6,512 bases of DNA from Bacillota bacterium (GTDB taxonomy: Bacteria > Bacillota > Clostridia > Clostridiales > Clostridiaceae), in NCBI GenBank assembly GCA_030706015.1, contig JAUZPI010000147.1, forward strand, positions 1-6,512. The letters run 5' to 3'. Positions 1 to 5,251 of the stretch are shown one piece after another. Position 1 is the stretch's first letter; each line of letters starts with the position of its first letter. The notes under the pieces were generated by a model. The model saw nothing but the letters and a program-made list of their open reading frames with translations, searched no databases and was not told the DNA's origin. The position numbers and the translations under genes are program-made.

Positions 1-959
1 GAATTAAAGTTTTGTTGATATTTTAATGCTACATTGTAAATACCATCCTGAGGCACTTTAAATTTCCATTCAATCCAATCATGAGGACTCGTCCAAGATG
101 TGCCCCCCATTGTATTAAATATCTTTTTTCCTATAACTTCAGGTGTAACACCAGGTTGTGCGATATTTAAAAGTTGTATGTTCGATCCTGACTGAGAAAA
201 TGAGTCTTCAGCCTCAAGCTCATGATAAAATTTAAAGTTATTTATATTCTTGGGCACGTTTTTTTTATATGTTTCATAGTTTACAATCTCTTCTGGAGAT
301 TTAATGATGATCTTACTTATGGCAATTTCACCATTCAAACCTGTTAGCTCAATTTTATTTTCGCCTTTTTTAAGGTAAAACTTAAAGGGCTCCTTATATC
401 TGCTATTTCGATCCGTTAAAGACAACATTGACCAATTTTTAATCTCATTTAGCTTTGGGCGAATATCATTACCCTCTGAATCCTTTTGAAACGGATATTG
501 ACTTTCTTTATACGTTCGTTCAAAGAGGAAATTGTTCGCCTCCAAAAAGGGGAGCTTTCCATTAATAAGCACGCCTCTTTCCACCGGCTCCAGAATACGA
601 TCTGTAATATAGTACTCAACGGAGATGTTGTATAAGCCTGCAGTCGGAGCATTAAAAGAATAGGTTATGTTCCCGTCGCTATTATTCCATTTTAAAACGT
701 TTGATTTCCCATCTACCGAACCAATTTTTATATTTGCACTGCTAGATTTAGTTATAAAATCCGCAGTTGGAATTTCCAAATTAAAATTGCTACCATTTTG
801 TATATTGGAATCCTGCCAACCTTTAAGAATTTCAGCATAGCCTTGAACAGTTCCACTATCTGCATATGCTTTGGTGTTAAAGAGTGGTAAGAGTAAAAGA
901 GGGAGTATAAATATTAAAAACGTATGAAAACCTTTAACTGAATTCTTGGTTAACAGCAC
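1..959 (-). CDS. Secreted protein with carbohydrate-binding-like modules (N-terminal 319 residues, runs off left edge)
   Basis: The frame is open from a GTG at 959 to the window edge, giving 319 codons with no stop; the C-terminus lies outside. The GTG is chosen because a GAGGAAGGTGG ribosome binding site sits just upstream. Residues 1-33 form a Sec signal peptide: Lys-containing N-region, Leu/Ile/Phe-rich core at 14-27 and an AYA cleavage site after Ala33. There is no lipobox Cys. Residues about 40-220 form a beta-sandwich-like module: LKWNN (89-93), then a GLYNISVEYY strand (108-117), a GVLINGKLPF turn (129-138), and FYLKKGENKIEL (194-205). A second module starts near ELEAED (247-252) and has NTMGG (282-286), then DWIEWKFKVPQDGIY (294-308), as in CBM6/CBM35-type domains. 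From memory, Paenibacillus sugar-transport loci encode large proteins of this layout, some with a C-terminal solute-binding domain; that part cannot be seen here. It lies 34 bp after the ATPase gene, so co-transcription is likely. Exact ligand unknown. Confidence 0.8.
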   Translation of the reverse strand, partial: MLLTKNSVKGFHTFLIFILPLLLLPLFNTKAYADSGTVQGYAEILKGWQDSNIQNGSNFNLEIPTADFITKSSSANIKIGSVDGKSNVLKWNNSDGNITYSFNAPTAGLYNISVEYYITDRILEPVERGVLINGKLPFLEANNFLFERTYKESQYPFQKDSEGNDIRPKLNEIKNWSMLSLTDRNSRYKEPFKFYLKKGENKIELTGLNGEIAISKIIIKSPEEIVNYETYKKNVPKNINNFKFYHELEAEDSFSQSGSNIQLLNIAQPGVTPEVIGKKIFNTMGGTSWTSPHDWIEWKFKVPQDGIYNVALKYQQNFN

Positions 960-963
960 AATT

Positions 964-974
964 CCACCTTCCTC
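964..974 (-). promoter_or_regulatory. Ribosome binding site of the secreted module protein
   Basis: The minus strand reads GAGGAAGGTGG; AGGAAGG lies 7 nt before the GTG at 959. It decides this non-ATG start, since no ATG in the same frame lies nearby and the signal peptide begins directly at the GTG. Confidence 0.7.
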
Positions 975-993
975 AACTAAATTTGAACACTAA

Positions 994-2106
994 TCATCCA
1001 ATTCTTGTTCCTGTACTGTAATCAAAAAATAAAAAGTAATCCATCTCTACTGAGACTATAACAGGCTTACCATTTTCAAATCTTTCCTTTGCAGCAACTC
1101 TCACAACGATTTCTTCTGTTCCAACTTTTACATAAACATATCGATCCGCCCCAACGAGCTCCGCAACTTCAACTGTACCTCTAAAGCTTTTCCCATCAAG
1201 TTTTTCGTCATTATCTATCTTGAGTGACATATACTCAGGTCTTATCCCTCCATATATAACCCTTCCCGAATATTTTTCTACCTGTTCTATCTTTTCATTC
1301 TGAACATCAAGATTAAATCTAGTGTGAGAAAACACAAAACCTTTTTCTGTTTGAATAATTTCACCTTTAAAAAAGTTCATTGCTGGCGATCCAATGAATC
1401 CTGCAACAAAGCGATTAGCAGGATAATTATATATATTCTCAGGTGTATCTACCTGTTGAATAACCCCGTCGTTCATAACAACGATTCTATCTCCCATTGT
1501 CATCGCTTCTACCTGATCATGAGTAACATAAATAGTCGTTACCTTTAATTCTCGTTGTAATTTTATTATTTCTAATCTCATGCTTACGCGCATTTTTGCA
1601 TCCAAGTTAGACAATGGTTCGTCCATAAGAAATATTTTAGGGTCTCTTACAATTGCCCTTCCAAGGGCTACCCTTTGCCTTTGACCACCCGATACGTTTC
1701 CTGGCAGCCTTTCTAAGAGATGATCAATTTGGAGTTTTCTAGATTTGGTTTTGATTGTTTCGTTTATTCTAAACTTCTCCATTTTTTTCAGTCTGAGACT
1801 AAAGGCCATATTTTCAAACAAAGTAAGATTGGGATAAAGCGCATAATTCTGAAAGACCATGGCTATATTTCTTTTTTTTGGGGGAAGATCATTAACGATT
1901 TGATTATCAATGTATATTTGTCCTTTTGTTATACTCTCAAGACCTGCAATCATTCTAAGAGTTGTCGTTTTGCCACACCCTGATGGTCCAACAAACACGA
2001 TAAACTCTGAATCGTCAATCTCTAGGTTAAAATCACTCACTGCTGGAGCAACATCTTTTGCATTGGGGTATATTTTGTATAAATTTCTTATGGATACCTT
2101 AGCCAT
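994..2106 (-). CDS. Carbohydrate ABC transporter ATP-binding protein (UgpC/MsmX/MalK type)
   Basis: This 370-residue cytoplasmic ATPase energises sugar import by a CUT1-type ABC transporter. The nucleotide-binding domain has, in order, Walker A GPSGCGKTT (40-48), the Q-loop Gln86 in MVFQNYALYP, the signature VSGGQ (138-142), Walker B FLMDEP (159-164), D-loop SNLDA (166-170) and H-loop His196. The C-terminal part from GFIGSPAMNF (236-245) is the regulatory TOBE/OB-fold region of the MalK group, including GIRPEYM (287-293) and ELVGADRYVYV (316-326). All catalytic residues are present and the length is normal for the family. The signature has Val for the usual Leu (LSGGQ), a mild change. The ATG at 2106 is preferred over an in-frame GTG at 2118 because that GTG lies inside the ribosome binding site. 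It follows the solute-binding protein gene after 111 bp that include a hairpin. Many Bacillales serve several sugar importers with one shared ATPase, so a local copy may be dedicated to this system. The transported sugar cannot be read from the ATPase. Confidence 0.95.
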   Translation of the reverse strand: MAKVSIRNLYKIYPNAKDVAPAVSDFNLEIDDSEFIVFVGPSGCGKTTTLRMIAGLESITKGQIYIDNQIVNDLPPKKRNIAMVFQNYALYPNLTLFENMAFSLRLKKMEKFRINETIKTKSRKLQIDHLLERLPGNVSGGQRQRVALGRAIVRDPKIFLMDEPLSNLDAKMRVSMRLEIIKLQRELKVTTIYVTHDQVEAMTMGDRIVVMNDGVIQQVDTPENIYNYPANRFVAGFIGSPAMNFFKGEIIQTEKGFVFSHTRFNLDVQNEKIEQVEKYSGRVIYGGIRPEYMSLKIDNDEKLDGKSFRGTVEVAELVGADRYVYVKVGTEEIVVRVAAKERFENGKPVIVSVEMDYFLFFDYSTGTRIG

Positions 2107-2114
2107 TACCCGAA

Positions 2115-2123
2115 TCACCCTCT
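2115..2123 (-). promoter_or_regulatory. Ribosome binding site deciding the ATPase start
   Basis: The minus strand reads AGAGGGTGA, close to the AGGAGGTGA consensus, and ends 8 nt before the ATG at 2106. The alternative GTG at 2118 falls inside this motif and so cannot be served by it. Confidence 0.65.
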
Positions 2124-2160
2124 GTCAACAATTCTATTTCACGGAAGAAAAAATCTTACA

Positions 2161-2193
2161 AGGGACTTACTAATAGAGTCATAGTAAGTCCCT
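2161..2193 (-). terminator. Intercistronic hairpin between solute-binding protein and ATPase genes (attenuator or mRNA 3'-end protector)
   Basis: AGGGACTTAC (2161-2170) pairs perfectly with GTAAGTCCCT (2184-2193), and two more A-T pairs extend the stem to 12 bp around a 9-nt loop. On the minus-strand transcript the stem starts 24 nt after the solute-binding protein stop. It is followed by TGTAAG and only then by six T, so the U-run is displaced by about 7 nt from the stem. A classical terminator has the run directly at the stem base. Partial termination, or protection of the upstream message against 3' exonucleases, fits better and would give more binding protein than ATPase. Confidence 0.6.
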
Positions 2194-2217
2194 CAAATAG
2201 AGTATTAGTTCAAAATA

Positions 2218-3672
2218 TTACCAACTTGGCGGATTATCTAATACATGACTAGCATTAACTTTATTATCGTATTCTTTCAAGGCATCCACCAATTGCTTCT
2301 TACCACTATTAACATCTTGAGTCAGCTTTAACAAATCAGGTGTTACATAGGAATTATTTGTATTTTTCGCCGCTTCATTAAACCCATCGTACAATGTTTT
2401 AAATTCATCATTTAATTTATACTGTGTAGTGAAAGGCGGAATACCATATCCAAAAATTTCTTTCCCATATTGAGTACTAAAGGCGTATCTGTTTACATCA
2501 TATTTGAACGGATATACCTTTCCACCTGTGTCCGGATCAGTCGTATAAGCATTATCTCGGAATTCCTGGCTTGTCATGAATTTCAAAAATTGCCATGCAA
2601 GATCTTTATTTTTACTGCCTTTATAGATAGAGTAACCAATTTCATCCACAAGGGTATTTCTGCCATTTGGTCCTTTAGGAACATTATATACCCCTACTTT
2701 AAATGGATAACTTTTAGCGGTTTGGTCATAAGGAACTGCCCAAGAGCTAGCAACAAACATGCCGGCAATGCCCTTTTCCCAATCAACATCCCAAATAGAA
2801 GTATCAAGACCCATAGCCTTTTTCTGAGCATCTGAAAGAGTCGTTGCATAATTATTTCCATATGTCTGCAGATAATTTTGAATAGCAGTTATTGCTTTCG
2901 GATCCTCAGCAAGATTAGAAACTTTTTTACCATTAACCTCTTTGTAACCGTTTACCCCATATCCTTGAAGGTAAAAGTTGAGCATACGCGGGTAATCCTC
3001 AACATCTATATTTCTTGCCAATCCCGTTCTCATATTTTGAGGGTCACTTTTATTGGTTAGTGCTTTAGCATCGTTATTAAAATCGCTAATAGTCCAGTCG
3101 TTCGTTGGATATGGAACATTAGCCTGATCGAATAAATCCAAATTTGCTACTACTGCTACAGGCATTACATCAAACGGAATCCCATATGTAGCACCATCTA
3201 CTTTATGTGATTCAAGTAGAGAAGGAATAAAGCTATTTTTGAGTTTTGGATCTTTATCCAAGTAGCTGTCAAGAGGTTCAGCATAGCCATCTTTAGTAAT
3301 AGTTTTTAATATTGAAGGGACAGGTCCTTCCCAGAAAAATATATCTGGCAGATCGCCACTAGCTAACCCTTTTGTGATATCTTTCCAGTCTTTATCTGGT
3401 GAAATATTGAGCACTAAATTTGGAAACTGACTATGAATATAATCATAGAAAGGATCACCAGGTTTACCACCTTCTCCTTCTCCTTTACGCATCCAAATAT
3501 TCAAGGTTCCTTTAAGTTGCTTTCTTTGTTCAGCAATCGATTTCGTACTTTTTGATGTTTTATCAGAAGGTGTTGAGGTTGGTTTACTAGAGGTTCCGGA
3601 TGAACATGCTGTTAGTAACATTGCAAGCACTAAGACTAGTGTTATACTAAGCGACACTGCCCTTTTTTTCAT
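2218..3672 (-). CDS. Lipoprotein solute-binding protein of a carbohydrate ABC importer
   Basis: A 484-residue extracytoplasmic sugar-binding protein (SBP family 1), anchored to the outer face of the membrane. Residues 1-22 are a lipoprotein signal peptide (KKR, hydrophobic core, LLTAC lipobox), giving a lipidated Cys23. A Ser/Thr/Lys-rich linker spans about 24-46. The mature domain begins at GTLNIWMRKG (55-64) and shows the family pattern: GLASGDLPDIFFWEG (102-116), the hinge-side ATYGIPFDVMPVAVVANLDLF (split across 161-181), and GIAGMFVASSWAVPY (301-315). It then has DEIGYSIYKGSKNKDLAWQF (343-362), followed by TSQEFRD (367-373). Many Trp, Tyr and Phe residues could stack on sugar rings. The ATG at 3672 is preferred over an in-frame TTG at 3687, which is part of the ribosome binding site TTGGAGG. 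The gene lies second in the probable operon, 139 bp after the phosphorylase candidate. No permease genes lie between it and the ATPase, so they must be elsewhere, perhaps beyond the left edge. The ligand cannot be determined from sequence alone. Confidence 0.93.
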   Translation of the reverse strand: MKKRAVSLSITLVLVLAMLLTACSSGTSSKPTSTPSDKTSKSTKSIAEQRKQLKGTLNIWMRKGEGEGGKPGDPFYDYIHSQFPNLVLNISPDKDWKDITKGLASGDLPDIFFWEGPVPSILKTITKDGYAEPLDSYLDKDPKLKNSFIPSLLESHKVDGATYGIPFDVMPVAVVANLDLFDQANVPYPTNDWTISDFNNDAKALTNKSDPQNMRTGLARNIDVEDYPRMLNFYLQGYGVNGYKEVNGKKVSNLAEDPKAITAIQNYLQTYGNNYATTLSDAQKKAMGLDTSIWDVDWEKGIAGMFVASSWAVPYDQTAKSYPFKVGVYNVPKGPNGRNTLVDEIGYSIYKGSKNKDLAWQFLKFMTSQEFRDNAYTTDPDTGGKVYPFKYDVNRYAFSTQYGKEIFGYGIPPFTTQYKLNDEFKTLYDGFNEAAKNTNNSYVTPDLLKLTQDVNSGKKQLVDALKEYDNKVNASHVLDNPPSW

Positions 3673-3680
3673 TAGCTTTT

Positions 3681-3687
3681 CCTCCAA
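3681..3687 (-). promoter_or_regulatory. Ribosome binding site deciding the solute-binding protein start
   Basis: The minus strand reads TTGGAGG, 8 nt before the ATG at 3672. The TTG that would extend the frame upstream is the first codon of this very motif, so the ATG and its intact lipoprotein signal peptide are the right start. Confidence 0.85.
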
Positions 3688-3707
3688 TTAAATTATTGTT
3701 TATTGGA
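3683..3707 (-). promoter_or_regulatory. Possible hairpin overlapping the solute-binding protein ribosome binding site
   Basis: On the minus strand TCCAAT and ATTGGA are exact inverted repeats separated by 13 nt. The 3' arm contains three bases of the GGAGG ribosome binding site. The stem is short and AT-rich, so its stability in the cell is uncertain; it could mildly limit translation. Confidence 0.3.
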
Positions 3708-3710
3708 ATT

Positions 3711-3730
3711 ACGTTACGTTACCTTACCTT
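3711..3730. repeat. Tandem pentamers (ACGTT)2(ACCTT)2
   Basis: Four back-to-back 5-bp units occupy 20 bp: ACGTT twice, then ACCTT twice, differing at one position. They lie in the 139-bp spacer about 40 bp upstream of the solute-binding protein start. On the transcript they form a purine-rich run with AAGG cores. Function not known. Confidence 0.6.
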
Positions 3731-3763
3731 CTTACGCCTGACATTCCCAAGGCACTTCAAAAT

Positions 3764-3777
3764 TTATCGTTCGATAA
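3764..3777. promoter_or_regulatory. Palindrome TTATCG-TT-CGATAA, possible operator
   Basis: Two perfect 6-bp arms are separated by 2 bp. It lies in the spacer between the phosphorylase candidate and the solute-binding protein gene, 4 bp from a run of seven C (3781-3787). Such compact symmetry suits a dimeric DNA-binding protein better than an RNA hairpin, because the 2-nt centre forces the loop to open. No good promoter is visible beside it, so the role is open. Confidence 0.35.
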
Positions 3778-3811
3778 TCACCCCCCCTTTTCAGCTCTTA
3801 TCCACAGATAC

Positions 3812-4771
3812 CTATAACTTAACAATTTCTCCGTAACCTTTGAAGGGATAATCAATTACTATTCTCCCAACCTCACAGTCACCTATACCGCTATATAAAT
3901 CTACCTTTCCATCAGGACGCAAGACTATTCCCGAGGTAAATGCGCAGTCTATAAGCTCTGGTCTTTTAGCAGGACCAGGCGGATAGCTCGACCGTGTTCC
4001 AATAATTTTCATGTCCTTAGCCTGATGTTCGTTAGGATCAAATATAAATGAAATATTCATATATGATAAAATTTCCTGGCCATCAGGACCAAAGTTTTTA
4101 TAGGATTTGTGTCCTATAACTCCGATTAGGCCACTGTCAAGTAAATAAGCTTGGTTACAGCCACCCCATTCGTCAGTATCAAAAAGCCCAGGTATGAATG
4201 AAGCGCTTTCAATAACTTTAGATGTTAATTCTTCTAGACTATCAATTATTGCAAATCCAATAATAGATTCACTACCATATTTTTTTTGAACATCTTCATT
4301 TCTCGGACGGGAAAAGACACCAATTCGTCCATCAGCCATTTCAACTAGACGAATATCCTTCATATAGTCAGGACCAGTCGTAAAGTAATATAGGTTATGT
4401 ATATCAGTCCCTTTATAGAAATAGCCATAAAAAGTATCAATAGCACCTTGGCTATATCGCACATGTGTACCACCGAGTACTAAGCTTTCTCCAATTTGAC
4501 TGACAAAAGGATCTTCAAGTTGATAAATCATTGAATCAGGAACCAGAGTCCATTCATCTTTTCCAGTATTCTCAAATAGCCTTACCCAAGACCTTGCCCA
4601 TTCATCACGTTTTTCAACTCTCCCAAATATAAATGCTTTCCCGTTCCAATTAAAAGGTATGGAAGGATTGTAAACATCAAAACCTTCTACTCCATTAAAC
4701 TTTAGTTTCGCACTTTCATATATTTTTTTACCGCTTTCATAACGCTCTCTTTGATTAACGAGTCCCATCAT
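3812..4771 (-). CDS. DUF1861/GT108- and GH130-like five-bladed beta-propeller protein, probable intracellular mannoside phosphorylase
   Basis: A 319-residue protein with no signal peptide or membrane segment, hence cytoplasmic. The sequence matches what I recall of the DUF1861 (MTP-1) family, related to the GH130/GT108 phosphorylases that turn beta-mannosides plus phosphate into mannose 1-phosphate. Visible hallmarks are YNPSIPF (34-40), then GRVE (50-53) and LEDPFV (85-90), whose Asp87 sits where GH130 enzymes carry the catalytic acid. After these come GGTHV (100-104), KDIR (138-141), SRPR (154-157), GGCNQAY (203-209), GHKSY (220-224), KRPELIDC (269-276) and YSGIGDCEVGR (293-303). The Arg, Lys and His in the middle motifs could bind phosphate; that is inference. 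Length suits a single propeller. Three tandem start codons occur (GTG 4774, ATG 4771, ATG 4768); ATG 4771 is spaced best from AAGGAGGT. As the first gene of the operon beside a sugar importer, it probably breaks down the imported sugar. A hydrolase or other linkage specificity is possible. Confidence 0.75.
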   Translation of the reverse strand: MMGLVNQRERYESGKKIYESAKLKFNGVEGFDVYNPSIPFNWNGKAFIFGRVEKRDEWARSWVRLFENTGKDEWTLVPDSMIYQLEDPFVSQIGESLVLGGTHVRYSQGAIDTFYGYFYKGTDIHNLYYFTTGPDYMKDIRLVEMADGRIGVFSRPRNEDVQKKYGSESIIGFAIIDSLEELTSKVIESASFIPGLFDTDEWGGCNQAYLLDSGLIGVIGHKSYKNFGPDGQEILSYMNISFIFDPNEHQAKDMKIIGTRSSYPPGPAKRPELIDCAFTSGIVLRPDGKVDLYSGIGDCEVGRIVIDYPFKGYGEIVKL

Positions 4772-4780
4772 CACCCCTCA

Positions 4781-4788
4781 ACCTCCTT
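4781..4788 (-). promoter_or_regulatory. Ribosome binding site of the phosphorylase candidate
   Basis: The minus strand reads AAGGAGGT, a near-perfect anti-16S match, followed after 6, 9 and 12 nt by GTG, ATG and ATG in the same frame. The 9-nt spacing favours the middle codon at 4771, but the three starts change the protein by only one residue each. Confidence 0.75.
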
Positions 4789-4809
4789 ATCTTGTTATTA
4801 ATTTTATTT

Positions 4810-4844
4810 TAATTCAGAAAACTTTTTTATACAAGTCTGAATTA
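4810..4844 (-). promoter_or_regulatory. Leader hairpin 21 nt upstream of the first operon gene's ribosome binding site
   Basis: TAATTCAGA (4810-4818) and TCTGAATTA (4836-4844) are perfect 9-bp inverted repeats, and CTT/AAG inside adds three pairs after a 3-nt bulge. On the minus-strand transcript it lies in the leader and is not followed by a U-run, so it is not a terminator. It could stabilise the message or be a protein-binding site. Confidence 0.4.
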
Positions 4845-5004
4845 TCAAAAATAAAGTTACAATTATCTCAAAAGTAAAGAAAGTAACTCAAAAAATTTTG
4901 ACTGAAACTTTATTTTATATTAATATTTTAAATAATCGGAAATATTAGAATCGCATGAATCTACTTCAATGTTTTGGACACAAAAAATCAGTTTTTTTCA
5001 AGAC

Positions 5005-5013
5005 TTGTACCAA
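5005..5013. promoter_or_regulatory. Second copy of the TTGGTACAA core (inverted), possible auxiliary operator
   Basis: TTGTACCAA here is the exact reverse complement of TTGGTACAA at 5082-5090; the two centres are 77 bp apart. This copy lacks the extended flanking symmetry of the other. LacI-family proteins often use paired sites, but nine matching bases in AT-rich DNA can occur by chance. Confidence 0.25.
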
Positions 5014-5064
5014 CTGCACTTATGTTATTCTTATTATTTTTAACTTTAAAAAGGTTGGTCTATC

Positions 5065-5070
5065 ATTATA
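5065..5070 (-). promoter_or_regulatory. -10 box (TATAAT) of the leftward sugar operon
   Basis: The minus strand reads TATAAT, a perfect SigA -10 hexamer, facing the operon. The -35 region is poor: at a 17-bp spacing the hexamer is ACGTTG. The start point would fall near 5057, leaving a leader of about 285 nt. The operator-like palindrome lies just upstream and would block polymerase if occupied. Weaker alternatives closer to the gene (for example TTGAGT-N18-GATAAT) cannot be excluded. Confidence 0.5.
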
Positions 5071-5076
5071 TGTAAC

Positions 5077-5096
5077 TTTACTTGGTACAACGTAAA
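5077..5096. promoter_or_regulatory. Operator candidate, 20-bp imperfect palindrome TTTACTTGGTACAACGTAAA
   Basis: Eight of ten base pairs are symmetric about the central TA step (outer arms TTTAC/GTAAA and inner GGT/ACA-type core). Size and symmetry fit LacI-family operators, although many of those have a central CG. It occupies the region between -35 and -10 of the leftward promoter, a classic repression position, and lies about 155 bp upstream of the LacI-type gene. Binding by that regulator is inferred. Confidence 0.45.
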
Positions 5097-5142
5097 TTAA
5101 ATAAGAAGCTTTTATCAAAATATATTCTTATAGAACGTCCTA

Positions 5143-5171
5143 TTTATGTCACACTAAAAAGTACTTAATAT
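5143..5171 (+). promoter_or_regulatory. Weak promoter candidate for the regulator gene
   Basis: TTTATG (5143-5148), a 17-bp spacer and TAATAT (5166-5171) give three and four of six consensus matches. The inverted repeat at 5174-5192 would cover the start point. In DNA this AT-rich such matches are common, so this is only a candidate. Confidence 0.22.
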
Positions 5172-5173
5172 AG

Positions 5174-5192
5174 GGTTTATATTGATTAAACC
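5174..5192. promoter_or_regulatory. Inverted repeat GGTTTA-N7-TAAACC upstream of the regulator gene
   Basis: Two exact 6-bp arms flank 7 bp, 60 bp before the regulator start. The position fits an autoregulatory operator or a short leader hairpin. It does not resemble the palindrome at 5077-5096, so if both are operators they may bind different proteins. Confidence 0.35.
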
Positions 5193-5236
5193 TCTAAAAT
5201 AAAATGGGCAAAAACAATAAATGAAAGTATTCGGTT

Positions 5237-5243
5237 GGGAGGG
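5237..5243 (+). promoter_or_regulatory. Ribosome binding site deciding the regulator start
   Basis: GGGAGGG lies 8 nt before the ATG at 5252. An in-frame TTG at 5246 is only 2 nt from the motif and would add just two residues ahead of the helix-turn-helix, so the ATG is the start. Confidence 0.75.
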
Positions 5244-5251
5244 AATTGTTA

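Larger units (their letters stand above)
4775..5251. other. Divergent intergenic region (about 480 bp)
   Basis: This very AT-rich stretch separates the leftward operon from the rightward regulator. It holds ribosome binding sites at both ends, the leader hairpin at 4810-4844, a -10 box for the operon at 5065-5070, operator-like symmetry at 5077-5096, a shorter related core at 5005-5013 and an inverted repeat at 5174-5192. No tRNA, recognisable riboswitch or convincing small gene was seen. No match to the catabolite-repression cre consensus was found around any of its CG dinucleotides. Confidence 0.7.

Noticed and set aside
3731..3750. Tiny leader-peptide frame (ATG followed by five codons) upstream of the binding protein gene
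   Set aside because: No usable ribosome binding site and no regulatory codon pattern; it stops inside the pentamer block.
4852..5080. TAAAGTTACA at 4852-4861 and its exact inverse TGTAACTTTA at 5071-5080 as a paired regulatory site
   Set aside because: Ten-base AT-rich matches are expected at low frequency in a region this biased, and neither copy has internal symmetry. AAGTTACAATT also recurs at 6315-6325, which points to composition.
5166..5200. TAAAAT at 5195-5200 as the -10 box of the regulator
   Set aside because: No acceptable -35 hexamer lies at 15-18 bp spacing; the site at 5143-5171 is marginally better and still weak.
4775..5251. Catabolite repression (cre) site for CcpA
   Set aside because: Every CG dinucleotide in the region was compared with TGWAANCGNTNWCA and none matched well.
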